64,000 nucleotides of DNA. Source: Euphorbia lathyris. Its lineage: Eukaryota > Streptophyta > Magnoliopsida > Malpighiales > Euphorbiaceae. Of the stretch, positions 22,242 to 34,983 are shown one piece after another. The stretch is taken from contig NC_088915.1 of NCBI RefSeq assembly GCF_963576675.1, positions 3,787,001 through 3,851,000 of the forward strand. Direction: 5' to 3'. Under the pieces are notes generated by a model. That model worked only from the letters and a program-made list of their open reading frames with translations. It ran no database searches and was not told where the DNA came from. Positions within the stretch are counted from its first letter, which is position 1. Each line of letters begins with the position of its first letter. The position numbers and the translations under genes are program-made.

Positions 22242-24054
22242 CTACAGACAGGATGCAAAAATAAGGATCACGATCTAAAAGCAGGATGCGGTTTTAATTA
22301 TAATAAAACAAATGGATAATCTAAGACATCCACATAAAGGCATTTGCTTTTAAGAAATGCCCCTCGATCGAATTAGATTTCATCATGTACGGGAACATAT
22401 CAACTTCAACCGACATCAGTCTCAAACTTTTTCAAATTAAGCAAAAAAGGTCTCCAGTTTATGGCTATAACATGTAGATCAAAGACGAAACAACCATAAA
22501 AACAGAATTAATTTCTTCATCTGTTTTATAATTAATTAATTAATTATTATCTTCATCTTGTCTCAATGGAATCTAAAATATTCTAACAAGAATTCTTTTC
22601 TCTTTCTCTGATGAATCACTGATTATTGCGCATAAGTTTTCCTAAATCGGAATTAATTAAGCATCTAAAAAGCCAGTAAACGTAAGAATTGAATTCCTAA
22701 CATGGCTCAAATCATCCTTCCATTTCCTGTACAGACGGAGACATTTTCCTTTTCCAGCAAGTTACATTTTTATATACTATATTCAACTCTTCTTCCTTAG
22801 CTTTTCAGCATTTCGTTTCAAATTCAGTTTCAGTGCAACATAGCACATATATAATCCTCAAAAATGCTCATCTCATAATTCGCTCTCTTTACTTGGAAAC
22901 AATGGAAATAGATTAAGATGTTCAATGGATTTAAATTCATTCGGTGTTGATCAAACAATTAAAATACCCATATAATATAGTCATTACAAATGCAATGAAT
23001 TACTACCAGAAAATACCAAACAAGAATACATGAGAAGCATAAAAAGTACATGAGTTGAATCAATCTGCCTAAAAGTATGCAACTGAATTGAAGCAAAACA
23101 ATAATACCATTTCAGAAAATCAGACGCCAACAACTTCGTGGTAATTTGTTACAAACAATAAATTAGTATTTTGAGAGAAATATCTAGCATTGCCAAACTA
23201 AAATGAACAATTGCTAATGTTTTACTAAATGAACAAACACGATTTGGACTCTGCAATTTTCTCCATTGCAAATTAAGCTAAAAATGGTTACTCCCAAAGC
23301 CGCAATCTCAACTAGTTGGAAATGAATGAAATTACAACAAAGATAATTGTCTGATGAAATTTAGATAATATTCAGATCAAGCATCACCAGCATAGTCTCA
23401 TCACAACAAATAACAAACAATCTTCATTTGTATCAAAAAATTATCATAACAAAAAAAGCATAAACAAACTTATGGTTTCAATTTCAAGTAATCATATCAT
23501 CCAGACACATCAGATAGCTAGGTTATATAGAAAAACACACCAGAGAGCAACATCTAATAACAAAAATTAACATATCCAGTTTAAAACAAACATATAGGGT
23601 TTCAAATAATTATATCATATCATCATAGAACACATTAGACAGCTTATGTAACCGACTCATAAGCAAACACATTTAACAATAGATCTATTGAAATCACAAT
23701 TACAATCCTCAAATTCTCACCTTTTGGCATAATCATTTTAAAAAAACCACTATAGTAAACAAGTAATTAAAGAAAGATTAATAATGATACACCATTTGTA
23801 AACACATATAATAAGATAGGGTAGCGGCAAAACTCATTATATCTTCGGAATTGCCATTAAAACATAAAACCCAACAAAGAAAAAGTGCAAAGATTTACCA
23901 TAAACAATTGTAAGCAGTAATTTGATTTGTTAAGCAAGATAGTTTCCTGCAAAAAAAAAGATAGGATCAAAATACATATGGATTAGTGAGCAACAAAAAA
24001 ACAAAAATACATAAAGAAGTTACAATTGCTCAATTCACCTGTAAACAAACACAA

Positions 24055-24440
24055 CCCTTTTTTGCTAATAATATTTTAGCAGATAAAGTTATGGAGGTTA
24101 TTAATCCGGAAGATGATTTTGTAGGGTTAATAACCATCACTTGATGCTCCTCCCTTATTTCTTGAGGAAGGGTTTCTACCGAATTAAGCTTGATTCTCAT
24201 TAGAAATTTACCTGACGAACGAGCAGTTAGAGATGAGATCTTAAAACCATTGTTGAATGCTAACTTGATAGAGAAGATAAACCCTAATTCTAACCATTGA
24301 TTTCTATAGATTTGATTACGCCACTTTCTGGAGAAGATAAACCCTAATCCTAACCGTGTCCATAATTGATATAAGGGCTATCTGCTATTCAGATCTCAAA
24401 GAGGAGATATCTATGAACATTGGGTAACCCTAATTGCTAT
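24055..24440 (+). pseudogene. TPS fragment P1 (unit epsilon)
   Basis: Same content as 19530-19935, with LADKVMEVINPEDDFVG readable. A one-base difference gives TTAATAACC instead of TTCATAACC after it. The same stops and frameshifts are shared with the sister copies, so decay preceded the tandem duplication. Confidence 0.8.
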
Positions 24441-26256
24441 TCCGCGATTGAGAAGAGCAAAGGTGTAAGTCCAGTTATATGGTGATGTCATCCCTTACTC
24501 TCAAACCTCACCTACTCCCTAAAGTTTTAAAGTTTTAAATTACACCCTCTATTTTTGTATAATTATCTTTAATAACCTCCTATTTTTGTCCAATTGCATT
24601 TAATAACTTCTATCTTTATATAATTAAATTCGAAAGCCTCAAAACTTCAATTGTTCTCTAAATTTTTAAAAGTTCATAAGTATTTACCTATAATTTATTT
24701 TATTTATTTTTACATGTGACACAGGGTGTCTCTCACTGCAAGAGTTTGGGCCAAATATTAGTTTTTAATTTAACCCTAATATTTTTAAGTGTAGTGTTGA
24801 TTTAACCTTAACTTACAAAATGGTGCAAATTTAAGTATAATATTTTCAAGTAAGATCAATTTTAGTCCTACATTATCGAAAATTAGAAAAAACATGTTTT
24901 ATTTGTATTTTACTACCACTTTAGGTTATTAGTTTATTACTAAAAAAATTGTAAAAATTCTGCTAAAATGATAAAAACTAAATCTGCTACATATAAATTA
25001 ATCACAACTTTTTTTTATCAAATTGTGTAAAATATTACAGTGTTATTAATATAGTTATAAACAACAATTAAAAAATATATGAAATTGCTTCGATTTATTG
25101 ACAAACTTATTTAGAAGATACAATGTGACAATTAAATAACAGTAAACCAATCTTTTTAAATTTTCAACAGTGTTTTGCTAAAATTGGTCTTGCTTGAAAA
25201 AATTAGGATTTAATTTGCATCACTTCATATGTTAGGGGCTAAATATGCACTTTGATTGAAGCGTTATGGTTAAATTTGACCCTTATCCCAATAAAAAAAT
25301 GTACAAAAACTTACAACATAAATATCACATGTTGCAATTATTGAGTTTGTATTGTGATCATGTCGTGTCAATTTCGAATTAGTGTCAAAATGATTAAACC
25401 GTAGTCCAACCCAAAAAATTTCATATCAATCTCGTATTAACCTAATCGGGATAGTATAGATTACGTGTGGTGTTGTCGAGTCATATTTAATTTTAATTTG
25501 GATCAAATTTATTTTTAGGAAAACCTCACTTTTATCATTTTCTAATAAATTCCGTGGACAAGTTTTATTCGAAATTATTTTGAAAATGATAAAATTAAAT
25601 CAAATTTTCTATTATCAAAATAAAAATCACAAAAAAAATTATGAATGGACAAAATTAACTTGTTTTATAATATAAGGACAAAATCATTATTTTTTTCATC
25701 GACTTTGGAAGGAGTCAGGCTTATAAGTACTTAATTGAGAAAAATAATGGATTAAACAAATTAAAATCACATGATATGCATACTATGTTTGTGCTCGGTT
25801 TTTCAAAGGATATTGCAATTAAAAAAGTTATTAAAATTTATTAATTATAAGATTAAGTAGATTGATTTGTCTGAAACTAAATCTAAAAATAAGTTTTCTT
25901 TGGTGCTATCAGTATCCCATTGTTTCTAGAAGAACAGTTTGATTGAGTCCAACCCGTGGAAATCTAGAGTTAAGAAAGAGTGGAGTTAGTGGCAGGAAAA
26001 AACATATCTTATCCCTAATTTTCTTTAATCTGGCGACGAAGTTATAGGGAAGCTTAAACTACTCTTAGTTGGCTAATAATGGAATTCGAGGGCAAACTCC
26101 AAATATGAGAAACTCCAAATAATCATTTGGAATTGGAAATTGAACATCACTGGATGCACATGTCTATAACAACATATTCATTTACTAATTTAGAACAAAA
26201 TTAGTTTCATTGCATCAAACTCTAACTTTAAACACAAAAACCATTCCACTAATATA

Positions 26257-26660
26257 TCAAAGCATTGAGCAATGCTTACATAATCTCGTCTCTAATGAAC
26301 TACTTATGAAGAAACCAAGCTCAACTCGGTAGGAACACTTCCTCAAAAATGTAAGGAGGACCATAGAGTGATGGTCATGAACCCATACAAAAGCATCTTC
26401 AAGATTAATAACCTTCATAACCCTATGTGCAAAAATTTTATTAGCAGAAACATATGCTTGCCACAACAACTTGTCAAAGCCATCACTCTTGTCAAGGCAC
26501 ATAGTGATTGGACATTAAAGCTGGATGACCACCATTTCTTCTTGCAGCAACCAGATGATGGAGCATCTGAATGTCCATTGCTGCGTCCATCTTTTTTAGA
26601 AAAAAAATCTTTGAGCAATCATCGCCATCTGAATCTCCTTGCTTTGGAGTTCCACTAACT
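26257..26660 (-). pseudogene. TPS fragment P2 (unit epsilon)
   Basis: Reads DKSDGFDKLLWQAYVSANKI then the VHDHHSM and TFLRKCSYRVELGFF blocks. The SSSEIYQTL segment is removed by a 36-bp deletion relative to units delta and the 62.8-kb copy. Pseudogene. Confidence 0.85.
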
Positions 26661-28379
26661 GCAGAGAGGATGCAAAAATAAGGATCACGATCTAAAAGCA
26701 GGATGCGGTTTTAATTATAATAAAACAAATGGATAATCTAAGACATCCACATAAAGGCATTTGCTTTTAAGAAATGCCCTCGATTGAATTAGATTTCATC
26801 ATGTACGGGAACATATCAACTTCAACCGACATCAGTCTCAAACTTTTTCAAATTAAGCAAAAAAGGTCTCCAGTTTATGGCTATAACATGTAGATCAAAG
26901 ACGAAACAACCATAAAAACAGAATTAATTTCTTCATCTGTTTTATAATTAATTAATTAATTATTATCTTCATCTTGTCTCAATGGAATCTAAAATATTCT
27001 AACAAGAATTCTTTTCTCTTTCTCTGATGAATCACTGATTATTGTGCATAAGTTTTCCTAAATCGGAATTAATTAAGCATCTAAAAAGCCAGTAAACGTA
27101 AGAATTGAATTCCTAACATGGCTCAAATCATCCTTCCATTTCCTGTACAGACGGAGACATTTTTCTTTTCCAGCAAGTTACATTTTTATATACTATATTC
27201 AACTCTTCTTCCTTAGCTTTTCAGCATTTCGTTTCAAATTCAGTTTCAGTGCAACATAGCACATATATAATCCTCAAAAATGCTCATCTCATAATTCGCT
27301 CTCTTTACTTGGAAACAATGGAAATAGATTAAGATGTTCAATGGATTTAAATTCATTCGGTGTTGATCAAACAATTAAAATACCCATATAATATAGTCAT
27401 TACAAATGCAATGAATTACTACCAGAAAATACCAAACAAGAATACAGGAAAAGCATAAAAAGTACATGAGTTGAATCAATCTGCCTAAAAGTATGCAACT
27501 GAATTGAAGCAAAACAATAATACCATTTCAGAAAATCAGACGCCAACAACTTCGTAATAATTTGTTACAAACAACAAATTAGTATTTTGAGAGAAATATC
27601 TAGCATTGCCAAACTAAAATGAACAATTGCTAATGTTTTACTAAATGAACAAACACGATTTGGACTCTGCAATTTTCTCCATTGCAAATTAAGCTAAAAA
27701 TGGTTACTCCCAAAGCCGCAATCTCAACTAGTTGGAAATGAATGAAATTACAACAAAGATAATTGTCTGATGAAATTTAGATAATATTCAGATCAAGCAT
27801 CACCAGCATACTCTCATCACAACAAATAACAAACAATCTTCATTTGTATCAAAAAATTATCATAACAAAAAAAGCATAAACAAACTTATGGTTTCAATTT
27901 CAAGTAATCATATCATCCAGACACATCAGATAGCTAGGTTATATAGAAAAACACACTAGAGAGCAACATCTAATAACAAAAATTAGCATATCCAGTTTAA
28001 AACAAACATATAGGGTTTCAAATAATCATATCATATCATCATAGAACACATCAGACAGCTTATGTAAGCCACTCATAAGCAAACACATTTAACAATAGAT
28101 CTATTGAAATCACAATTACAATCCTCAAATTCTCACCTTTTCGCATAATCATTTTAAAAAAACCACTATAGTAAACAAGTAATTAAAGAAAGATTAATAA
28201 TGATACACCATTTGTAAACACATATAACAAGATAGGGTAGCGGCAAAACTCATTATATCTTCAGAATTGCCATTAAAACATAAAACCCAACAAAGAAAAA
28301 GTGCAAAGATTTACCATAAACAGTTGTAAGCAGTAATTTGATTTGTTAAGCAAGATAGTTTCCTGCAAAAAAAAAGATA

Positions 28380-30740
28380 GGATCAAAATACATATGGATT
28401 AGTGAGCAACAAAAAAACAAAAATACATAAAGAAGTTACAATTGCTCAATTCACCTGTAAACAAACACAACCCTTTTTTGCTAATAATATTTTAGCAGAT
28501 AAAGTTATGGAGATTATTAATCTGGAAGATGATTTTGTAGGGTTAATAACCATCACTTGATACTCCTCCCTTATTTCTTGAGGAAGGGTTTCTACCGAAT
28601 TAAGCTTGATTCTCATTGGAAATTTACCCGACGAACGAGCAGTTAGAGATGAGATCTTAAAACCATTGTTGAATGCTAACTTGATAGAGAAGAAAAACCC
28701 TAATTCTAACCATTGATTTCTATAGATTTGATTACGCCACTTTCTGGAGAAGATAAACCCTAATCCTAACCGTGTCCATAATTGATATAAGGGCTATCTG
28801 TTATTCAGATCTCAAAGAGGAGATATCTATGAACATTGGGTAACCCTAATTGCTATTCCGCGATTGAGAAGAGCAAAGGTGTAAGTCCAGTTATATAGGT
28901 GATGTCATCCCTTACTCTCAAACCTCACCTACTCCCTAAAGTTTTAAAGTTTTAAATTACACCCTCTATTTTTGTCTAATTATCTTTAATAACCTCCTAT
29001 GTTTGTCCAATTGCATTTAATAACTTCTATCTTTATATAATTAAATTCGAAAGCCTCAAAACTTCAATTGTTGTCTAAATTTTTAAAAGTTCATAAGTAT
29101 TTACCTATAATTATTTATTTTTACATGTGACACATGGTGTCTCTCACTGCAAGAGTTTAGGCCAAATATTAGTCTTTAATTTAACCCTAATATTTTTAAG
29201 TGTAGTGTTGATTTAACCTTAACGTACAAAATGGTGCAAATTTAAGTATAATATTTCCAAGTAAGATCAATTTTAGTCCTACATTATCGAAAATTAGAAA
29301 AAACATGTTTTATTTGTATTTTACTACCACTTTAGGTTATTAGTTTATTACTAAAAAAATTGTAAAAATTCTGCTAAAATGCTAAAAACTAAATCTGCTA
29401 CATATAAATTAATCACAATTTTTTTTATCAAATTGTGTAAAATATTACAGTGTTATTAATATAGTTATAAACAACAATTAAAAAATATATGAAATTGCTT
29501 CTATTTATTGACAAACTTATTTAGAAGATACAATGTGACAATTAAATAACAGTAAACCAATCTTTTTAAATTTTCAACAGTGTTTTGCTAAAATTAGTCT
29601 TGCTTGAAAAAATTAGGATTTAATTTGCATCACTTCATATGTTAGGGGCTAAATATGCACTTTGATTGAAGCGTTATGGTTAAATTTGACCCTTATCCCA
29701 ATAAAAAAATGTACAAAAACTTACAACATAAATATCACATGTTGCAATTATTGAGTTTGTATTGTGATCATGTTGTGTCAATTTCGAATTAGTGTCAAAA
29801 TGATTAAACCGTAGTCCAACCCAAAAAATTTCATATCAATCTCGTATTAACCTAATCGGGATAGTATCGATTACGTGTGGTGTTGTCGAGTCATATTTAA
29901 TTTTAATTTGGATCAAATTTATTTTTAGGAAAACCTCACTTTTAATCTTCAGGTTATTGGGATTCTCCATCTCATTAATTTTTATCCTTGCCGTAAAATA
30001 TTGGTTCAATTTTATCATTTTCTAATAAATTCCGTGGGCACGTTTTATTCGAAATTATTTTGAAAATGATAAAATTAAATCAAATTTTCTATTATCAAAA
30101 TAAAAATCACAAAAAAATTATGAATGGACAAAATTAACTTGTTTTATAAGATAAGGACAAAATCATTATTTTTTTCAACGACTTTGGAAGGAGTTAGGCT
30201 TATAAGTACTTAATTGAGAAAAATAATGGATTAAACAAAATAAAATCACATGATATGCATACTATGTTTGTGCTTGATTTTTGAAAGGATATTGAAATTA
30301 AAAAAGTTATTAAAATTTATTAATTATAAGATTAAGTAGATTGATTTGTCTGAAACTAAATCCAAAAATAAGATTTCTTTGGTGTTGTCAGTATCCCATT
30401 GTTTCTAGAAGAACAGTTTGATTGAGTCCCACCCGTGGAAAGCTAGAGTTAAGAAAGGGTGGAGCCAGTGGCAGGAAAAAAACATATCTTATCCCTAATT
30501 TTCTTTAATCTGGCGACGAAGTTATAGGGAAGCTTAAACTACTCTTAGTTGGCAAGTAATGGAATTCGAGGGCAAACTCCAAATATGAGAAACTCCAAAT
30601 AATCATTTGGAATTGGAAATTGAACATCACTAGGTGCACATGTCTAGAACAACATATTCATTTACTAATTTAGAACAAAATTAGTTTCATTGCATCAAAC
30701 TCTAACTTTAAAACACAAAAACCATTCCACTAATTATATC
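28380..30740 (-). repeat. TPS-repeat unit zeta (reverse, partial tandem copy 3)
   Basis: Same order as delta and epsilon from P1 through the conserved block to ACCATTCCACTAAT at 30720-30735, where a gypsy gag fragment interrupts before P2. An 18-bp deletion near 29977 differs from both sisters. Confidence 0.9.
28480..28870 (+). pseudogene. TPS fragment P1 (unit zeta)
   Basis: Third tandem copy of P1, reading LADKVMEIINLEDDFVG followed by the same lesions as its sisters. Confidence 0.8.
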
Positions 30741-31386
30741 AGTGCCTTTTGAGTCCATCCTTGTACTCGGTTCCTGAGGCGTTCAAACTCTTTTTGGTAT
30801 TCATGCAAGGACCCTATCTGCTTCACCCTGGATAAAGCTTCATCAAAATCCTCACAATTCGTTGGACCAAACCTGGCCCACAACTCCTCCAAAAAAAATG
30901 GCCCATGATATCTCCATGCTCTCTTCTTTGTACGTTCTTTTTAGAGACTGCCACCATTCACTAGCTTCACCCTCTAGGTGAAACGATGCTAACGGTACCT
31001 TTTGAGCCTCGGTGGTCAGTTGGTAGTCAAAGAATTGTTCGACTCGTGTACACCAGACAGTCGGATCCTCCCCAGCAAACCTAGGAAATTTGAGTTTGGC
31101 TAGTTGTGAAGAAAACATCGATTTTCCTCCTCTAAAAGTCTTCTTGTTTTCCTCCTCACCCGTCACGTGTCGATTTTCAGAGTGCCTGGAATTGTTGCTA
31201 CCTTCACTAGTATGATTTGGCCCATACGATCCTGACATCTTGCTGATGGCTTCTTCAATCTTAGTCATCTTGTCTGCAATTCCCAATTCTATTTTGGTGA
31301 AACTGTCATGAAGACTACCGATTTCTTTCTCTAAATTCTCTATTCTCTCTTTGTTGCTCGCCATGAAAACCTCGCTTTGATACCAA
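30741..31386 (-). pseudogene. Ty3/gypsy gag fragment with frameshift
   Basis: The minus-strand frame from 31364 (ATG, just inside the PBS) encodes a 170-residue gag N-terminus: an N-terminal coiled-coil stretch (ERIENLEKEIGSL), an SGSYG linker, then the Retrotrans_gag domain (LKFPRFAGEDPTVWCTRVEQ, ASFHLEGEASEWWQSL). After residue ~155 a T-run (plus strand A-run at 30891-30898) shifts the frame. In the other frame the domain continues (ARFGPTNCEDFDEALSRVKQ, EFERLRNRVQGW) to 30742, where it ends abruptly at the TPS repeat. The element is related to gypsy chromovirus-type gags; zinc knuckle and pol are absent. Confidence 0.85.
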
Positions 31387-31610
31387 TGTTAGGTCCCAAT
31401 CAGGAGATGATTTTCAATCAATGAAATTGAGTTCTATTTCGGGTAAGAACAAACCACAATAAGAAATTTATAATTCAAAATTCAGATATCCTCTCTAGAA
31501 AAGCCCAAGGGATTAAATACAATAATTTGCAACCCACTTCCCAATATCCTAGCCTATTTTTACGATACTAGTGTTTTCCCACTTGAGACCAGTTCTTTAT
31601 TTATCTGTTC
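31387..31610 (-). mobile_element. Truncated 5' LTR and PBS of the gypsy fragment
   Basis: The minus strand ends an LTR at ...GGGACCTAACA (31387) and is followed by TTGGTATCAAAGCG, a PBS close to the initiator-methionine tRNA complement. Only ~220 bp of LTR remain before LINE sequence begins at about 31610. Confidence 0.65.
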
Positions 31611-31936
31611 TTTATTTCCCAAGGCACCACCGAAGAGCGTTGGCGGAGCAAGTGAACCACCATGCTTGAATCTGATTCGATCCATAAATGAAACCATTAT
31701 TTCTCTCAAGCTATCTCAATGGCGAAAATAACAGCTCTTAGTTCCGCAAGGTGTGCAAAGTTGTCTGGTATCGGAAAAGCAAAACACCCTCGAGCAAAGC
31801 CTCTCCCATTTCTAAAAATCCCCCCTACACCCGCTGGACCCGGCGCTCCTTCAGCAGACCCGTCGGTTTCACTTTAATCCATTTCGAACCCGGCGGAATC
31901 TAGCGCACCAGTTTATAATCCGGAGCAGGCGGCGGA
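31611..31936 (-). pseudogene. LINE RNase H domain, 3' piece of a split LINE
   Basis: In mixed frames the minus strand reads PPGSKWIKV, GSAEGAPGPAGVGGIFRNGR, AHLAELRAVIFAIEIA and WIESDSSMVV, the plant L1-type C-terminal RNase H (W-K-N-DG, GGV-R, AEL-A, ESDS-VV blocks). At least two frame changes and stops are present. It is the continuation of 35304-36297 across the gypsy insertion. Confidence 0.8.
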
Positions 31937-32394
31937 TGATAGGGGTTAAAAAACCCTATCTTTAGGTACGATTTTAGGACGGTTTTTAGCGTTATTTCAT
32001 GAATAAGAGAGCAATTCTCGCATTTATATGCTTTTGTGTTGTAAATTGGAAATGTTTTATTTACTTTTCGTTGTTTAGGCTCGTTTTCTGGTTATTTTAG
32101 GCAAATATGGCCAAAATAGCATGTGCGTTAAAATTCCATTACCTTTTATAGGTAATTGATCCGCCAAAAGTCGCACCAAATGGAGTGTTTACTGGAAATA
32201 AGCGATTGGCGAGTCAATTTAGCCTCGGGACTAATGTTATTTGGAGTTTCCGTGCATGTGCAGGCTAAAATAGGAACGAGTTCGGATGAAATTTGCGTTT
32301 TGGGGCATCCAACAGTCGTGCAAGGCGTTCTGGGCAATCCCGCTCATCGAAATGGCCTTTTTGGGGCTAGATCGGTGAGCTAACACTGCCAGCC

Positions 32395-32525
32395 TATCGA
32401 GCAGGCCCTTAAGGGGCCAGCTCGGCCGAGCTGGTCCCTAGAGGCCAGCTCGCCTAGCAAGCCCTCAGGGGCCTGCTCGGGCGAGCTGGCCTTCGTAGGC
32501 CAGCTTAGCGAGCTGCCTTGCGGGA
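32395..32525. repeat. GC-rich AGCTCG/CGAGCT motif cluster in the 5' LTR
   Basis: Repeated, partly palindromic GGCCAGCTCGGC and GAGCTGGCC words, about twice the GC content of the surroundings; the matching cluster in the 3' LTR is at 33890-34070. It lies upstream of the TATA motif, where LTR enhancers are usually found; its role is unknown. Confidence 0.7.
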
Positions 32526-33299
32526 ATCAGTCAAAAGACTGATTCCCGCCCCACGAAGACACGATTGACCCGACGACTTCCCACCTGCAAAAGGATACAA
32601 ATTAGGTGAGAAAGACGGCCCGGACCACGTCTATAAATAGAAATTTCCAATTGTAAATTAGACATCTTTCATTATTGTAAATTACCTTAGCTTTTCAACC
32701 TTGAAGAATCCTCTCCACCTCCTCCATCTCCTTCAACCTCCATTGAAGAAGCTCCGAAGCTCCGAAGCTCAATCCATCGAGGATTATTCAAGGTCCATCT
32801 TTAAGACCTAGGAAGCCGGCTGTAGGGTAGACAGGTTCCCTGAAAGGGATTTTCTTATCACCTTTTATCTTACCATGTTTGTACCCTTTGATACAGTCTA
32901 TGAATCCTAGGCTAATTGTATCCTGTGACAATATTCTTCGCCTTTAATAATATTTTAGCTCTTATTTTGTTCTATGATTACTTGTTTAATCTTTTTCTTA
33001 CGCTTTATTCAATTGGTTTAACTCATTCAAAAGCCCCAAAATTTTGTTGGTACATATTGCGAGCTGAATCTGACCTAGTTAGAGCCTAGGAGATTGACGA
33101 CCTCTTAGTTGATTAAGCCCAAATTGCTGAGCGTTAGACCTAGTTTCGGCCTTACAAGGGAATCATGCACTAGAGACTTCAGGAGGCTAAGTACGGTTAA
33201 TCGCCTTGAATACAAGTGACTTAGATTAGGTTTTTAATCTATTGACCTAATAATCTATCTTCATTATTATCGTTCATACCATGTTCCTTCAGGTAATTG

Positions 33300-33440
33300 C
33301 AATAGTGAAAGATCACCTAGGAGTAGTTTAACTTAATTAAGAGTAGAATAACTTAAGTAGGAGTAGAATAACTTAGGTCGAATCAGTATAACTTAGCTAG
33401 GAGTAGCATAATTCAACTAGGAGTAGATTAACTTAACAAA
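33300..33440 (+). repeat. Short tandem repeat near the 5' LTR end
   Basis: About six imperfect copies of a ~20-24 bp unit built on CTAGGAGTAGNNTAACTTA. The 3' LTR has the equivalent block at 35030-35130. Confidence 0.75.
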
Positions 33441-34831
33441 ACAAACTCAAAACCCACACAGCCTAGATAACACCTGAGACCAAGTAGCTCGATACTTGTG
33501 GTAAATAAATCCTGTGGATTCGATACCTGGACTTGTCCAGATTTTATTACTTGATAAGGACGGGGTACACTTATCCCTTAGTGAGCCTTTTTAATGGAGG
33601 CGCATCAAGTTTTTGGCAAATATGGCCAAAATAGCATGTGCATTAAAATTCAATTACCTTTTATAGCTAAATTGATCCGCCAAAAGTCGCACCAAACAGA
33701 GTGTTTACTCGAAATAAGCAATTGGCGGGTCAATTTAGCCTCGGGACTAATGTAATTTGGAGTTTCCGTGCATGTGCAGGCAAAAACAGGAACGAGTTCG
33801 GATGAAAGTTGCGTTTTGGGGCATCCAACAGTCGCGCAAGGAGTTCTGGGCACTCCCGCTCGTCGAAATGGCCTTTTTGGGGCTAGATCGGTGAGCTGGC
33901 ACTGTCAGCCTGTCGAGCAGGCCCTTAAAGGGCCAACTCGGCGAGCTAGCTATGTCAGCTCGGCCGAGCTGGCCTTTAGAGGCCAACTCGCTGAGCTGGT
34001 TATGCCACCTCACCGAGCAGGCCCTCAGGGGCCTGCTCGGGCGAGCTGGAGGCCAGCTCGGCGAGCTGCCCTGCGGGAATCAGTTAAAAGATTGATTCCC
34101 GGCCCCACGAAGACACGATTGACCCCACGACTTCCCACATGCAAAAGGATATGAATTAGGTCAGAAAGAGGGCCCGAACCGCGTCTATAAATAGGAATTT
34201 CTAATTGTAAATTAGACATCTTTCATTATTGTAAATTACCTTAGATTTCCCCCCTTGACGAATCCTCTCCACCTCCTCCATCTCCTTCAACCTCCATTGA
34301 AGAAGCTCCGAAGCTCCGAAGCTCAGTCCATCGAGGATTATTCATGGTCCATCCTTAAGACCTAGGAAGCCGGCTGCAGGGTAGACAGGTTCCTTGAAAG
34401 GGATTTTCTTATCACCTTTTATCTTACCATGTTTGTACCCTTTGATATAGTCTATGAATCCTAGGCTAATTGTATCATGTGACAATATTCTTCTTCTTTA
34501 ATAATATTTTAGCTCTTATTTTGTTCTATGATTATTTGTTTAATCTTTGTCTTACGCTTTATTCAATTGGTTTAACTTATTCAAAAGCCTCAAAATTTTG
34601 TAGGCACATATTGCGAGCTGAATCTGACTTAGTCAGAGCCTAGGAGATTGACGATCTCTTAGTTGATTAAGCCCAAATTGCTGAGCCTTAGACCTAGTTT
34701 CGGCCTTACAAAGGAATCACGCACTAGAGACTTCAGGATGGTAAGTAGGGTTAATCGCCTTGAATACAAGTGAATTAGATTAGGTTTTTAATCTATTGAC
34801 CTAATAATCTATCTTCATTATTATCGTTCAT

Positions 34832-34983
34832 GGTGTCCGCTATGGTTACTTTCCTTTTTACAAAGTTCCGTTACTTGGTGTGGTTTTCACCATTGGATTT
34901 AATTTTCTACTCCATCATTCAATGGTGAAAACCACACCAAGTAACGGTACTTTGTAAAAAACAAAGTAACCATAGCGGGCACC
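34832..34983. mobile_element. 152-bp palindromic MITE inside the 3' LTR
   Basis: An almost perfect hairpin: left arm 34832-34896 begins GGTGTCCGCTATGGTTACTT and the right arm 34920-34983 is its complement, ending AAGTAACCATAGCGGGCACC, around a ~23-bp loop. It is flanked by the 10-bp direct repeat TATCGTTCAT (34822-34831 and 34984-34993). The sister LTR at about 33265-33285 has the site once, without the insertion. TIR and TSD length fit a Mutator-like MITE. Confidence 0.93.

Larger units (their letters stand above)
19430..23956 (-). repeat. TPS-repeat unit delta (reverse, tandem copy 1)
   Basis: First of three head-to-tail reverse copies. Order along the plus strand: P1 (+), a stretch of CCCTAAAGTTTTAAAG wording, a degenerate TIR-like element (20212-20754), the conserved block 20820-21660, P2 (-), then about 1.7 kb of non-coding sequence. 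The next copy restarts with GATCAAAATACATATGGATT near 23958. Repeat period here about 4.53 kb. Confidence 0.9.
23957..28379 (-). repeat. TPS-repeat unit epsilon (reverse, tandem copy 2)
   Basis: Near-identical to unit delta along its whole length. Visible differences are a deletion of about 80 bp near 25530, a 36-bp deletion in P2 near 26293, and scattered substitutions. Period to the next copy about 4.42 kb. Confidence 0.9.

Noticed and set aside
33768..34154. 128-codon plus-strand frame, and the overlapping minus-strand frames
   Set aside because: Entirely within the gypsy 3' LTR and driven by the GC-rich AGCTCG motif cluster; the equivalent 5' LTR frame at 32156-32383 is shorter and divergent.
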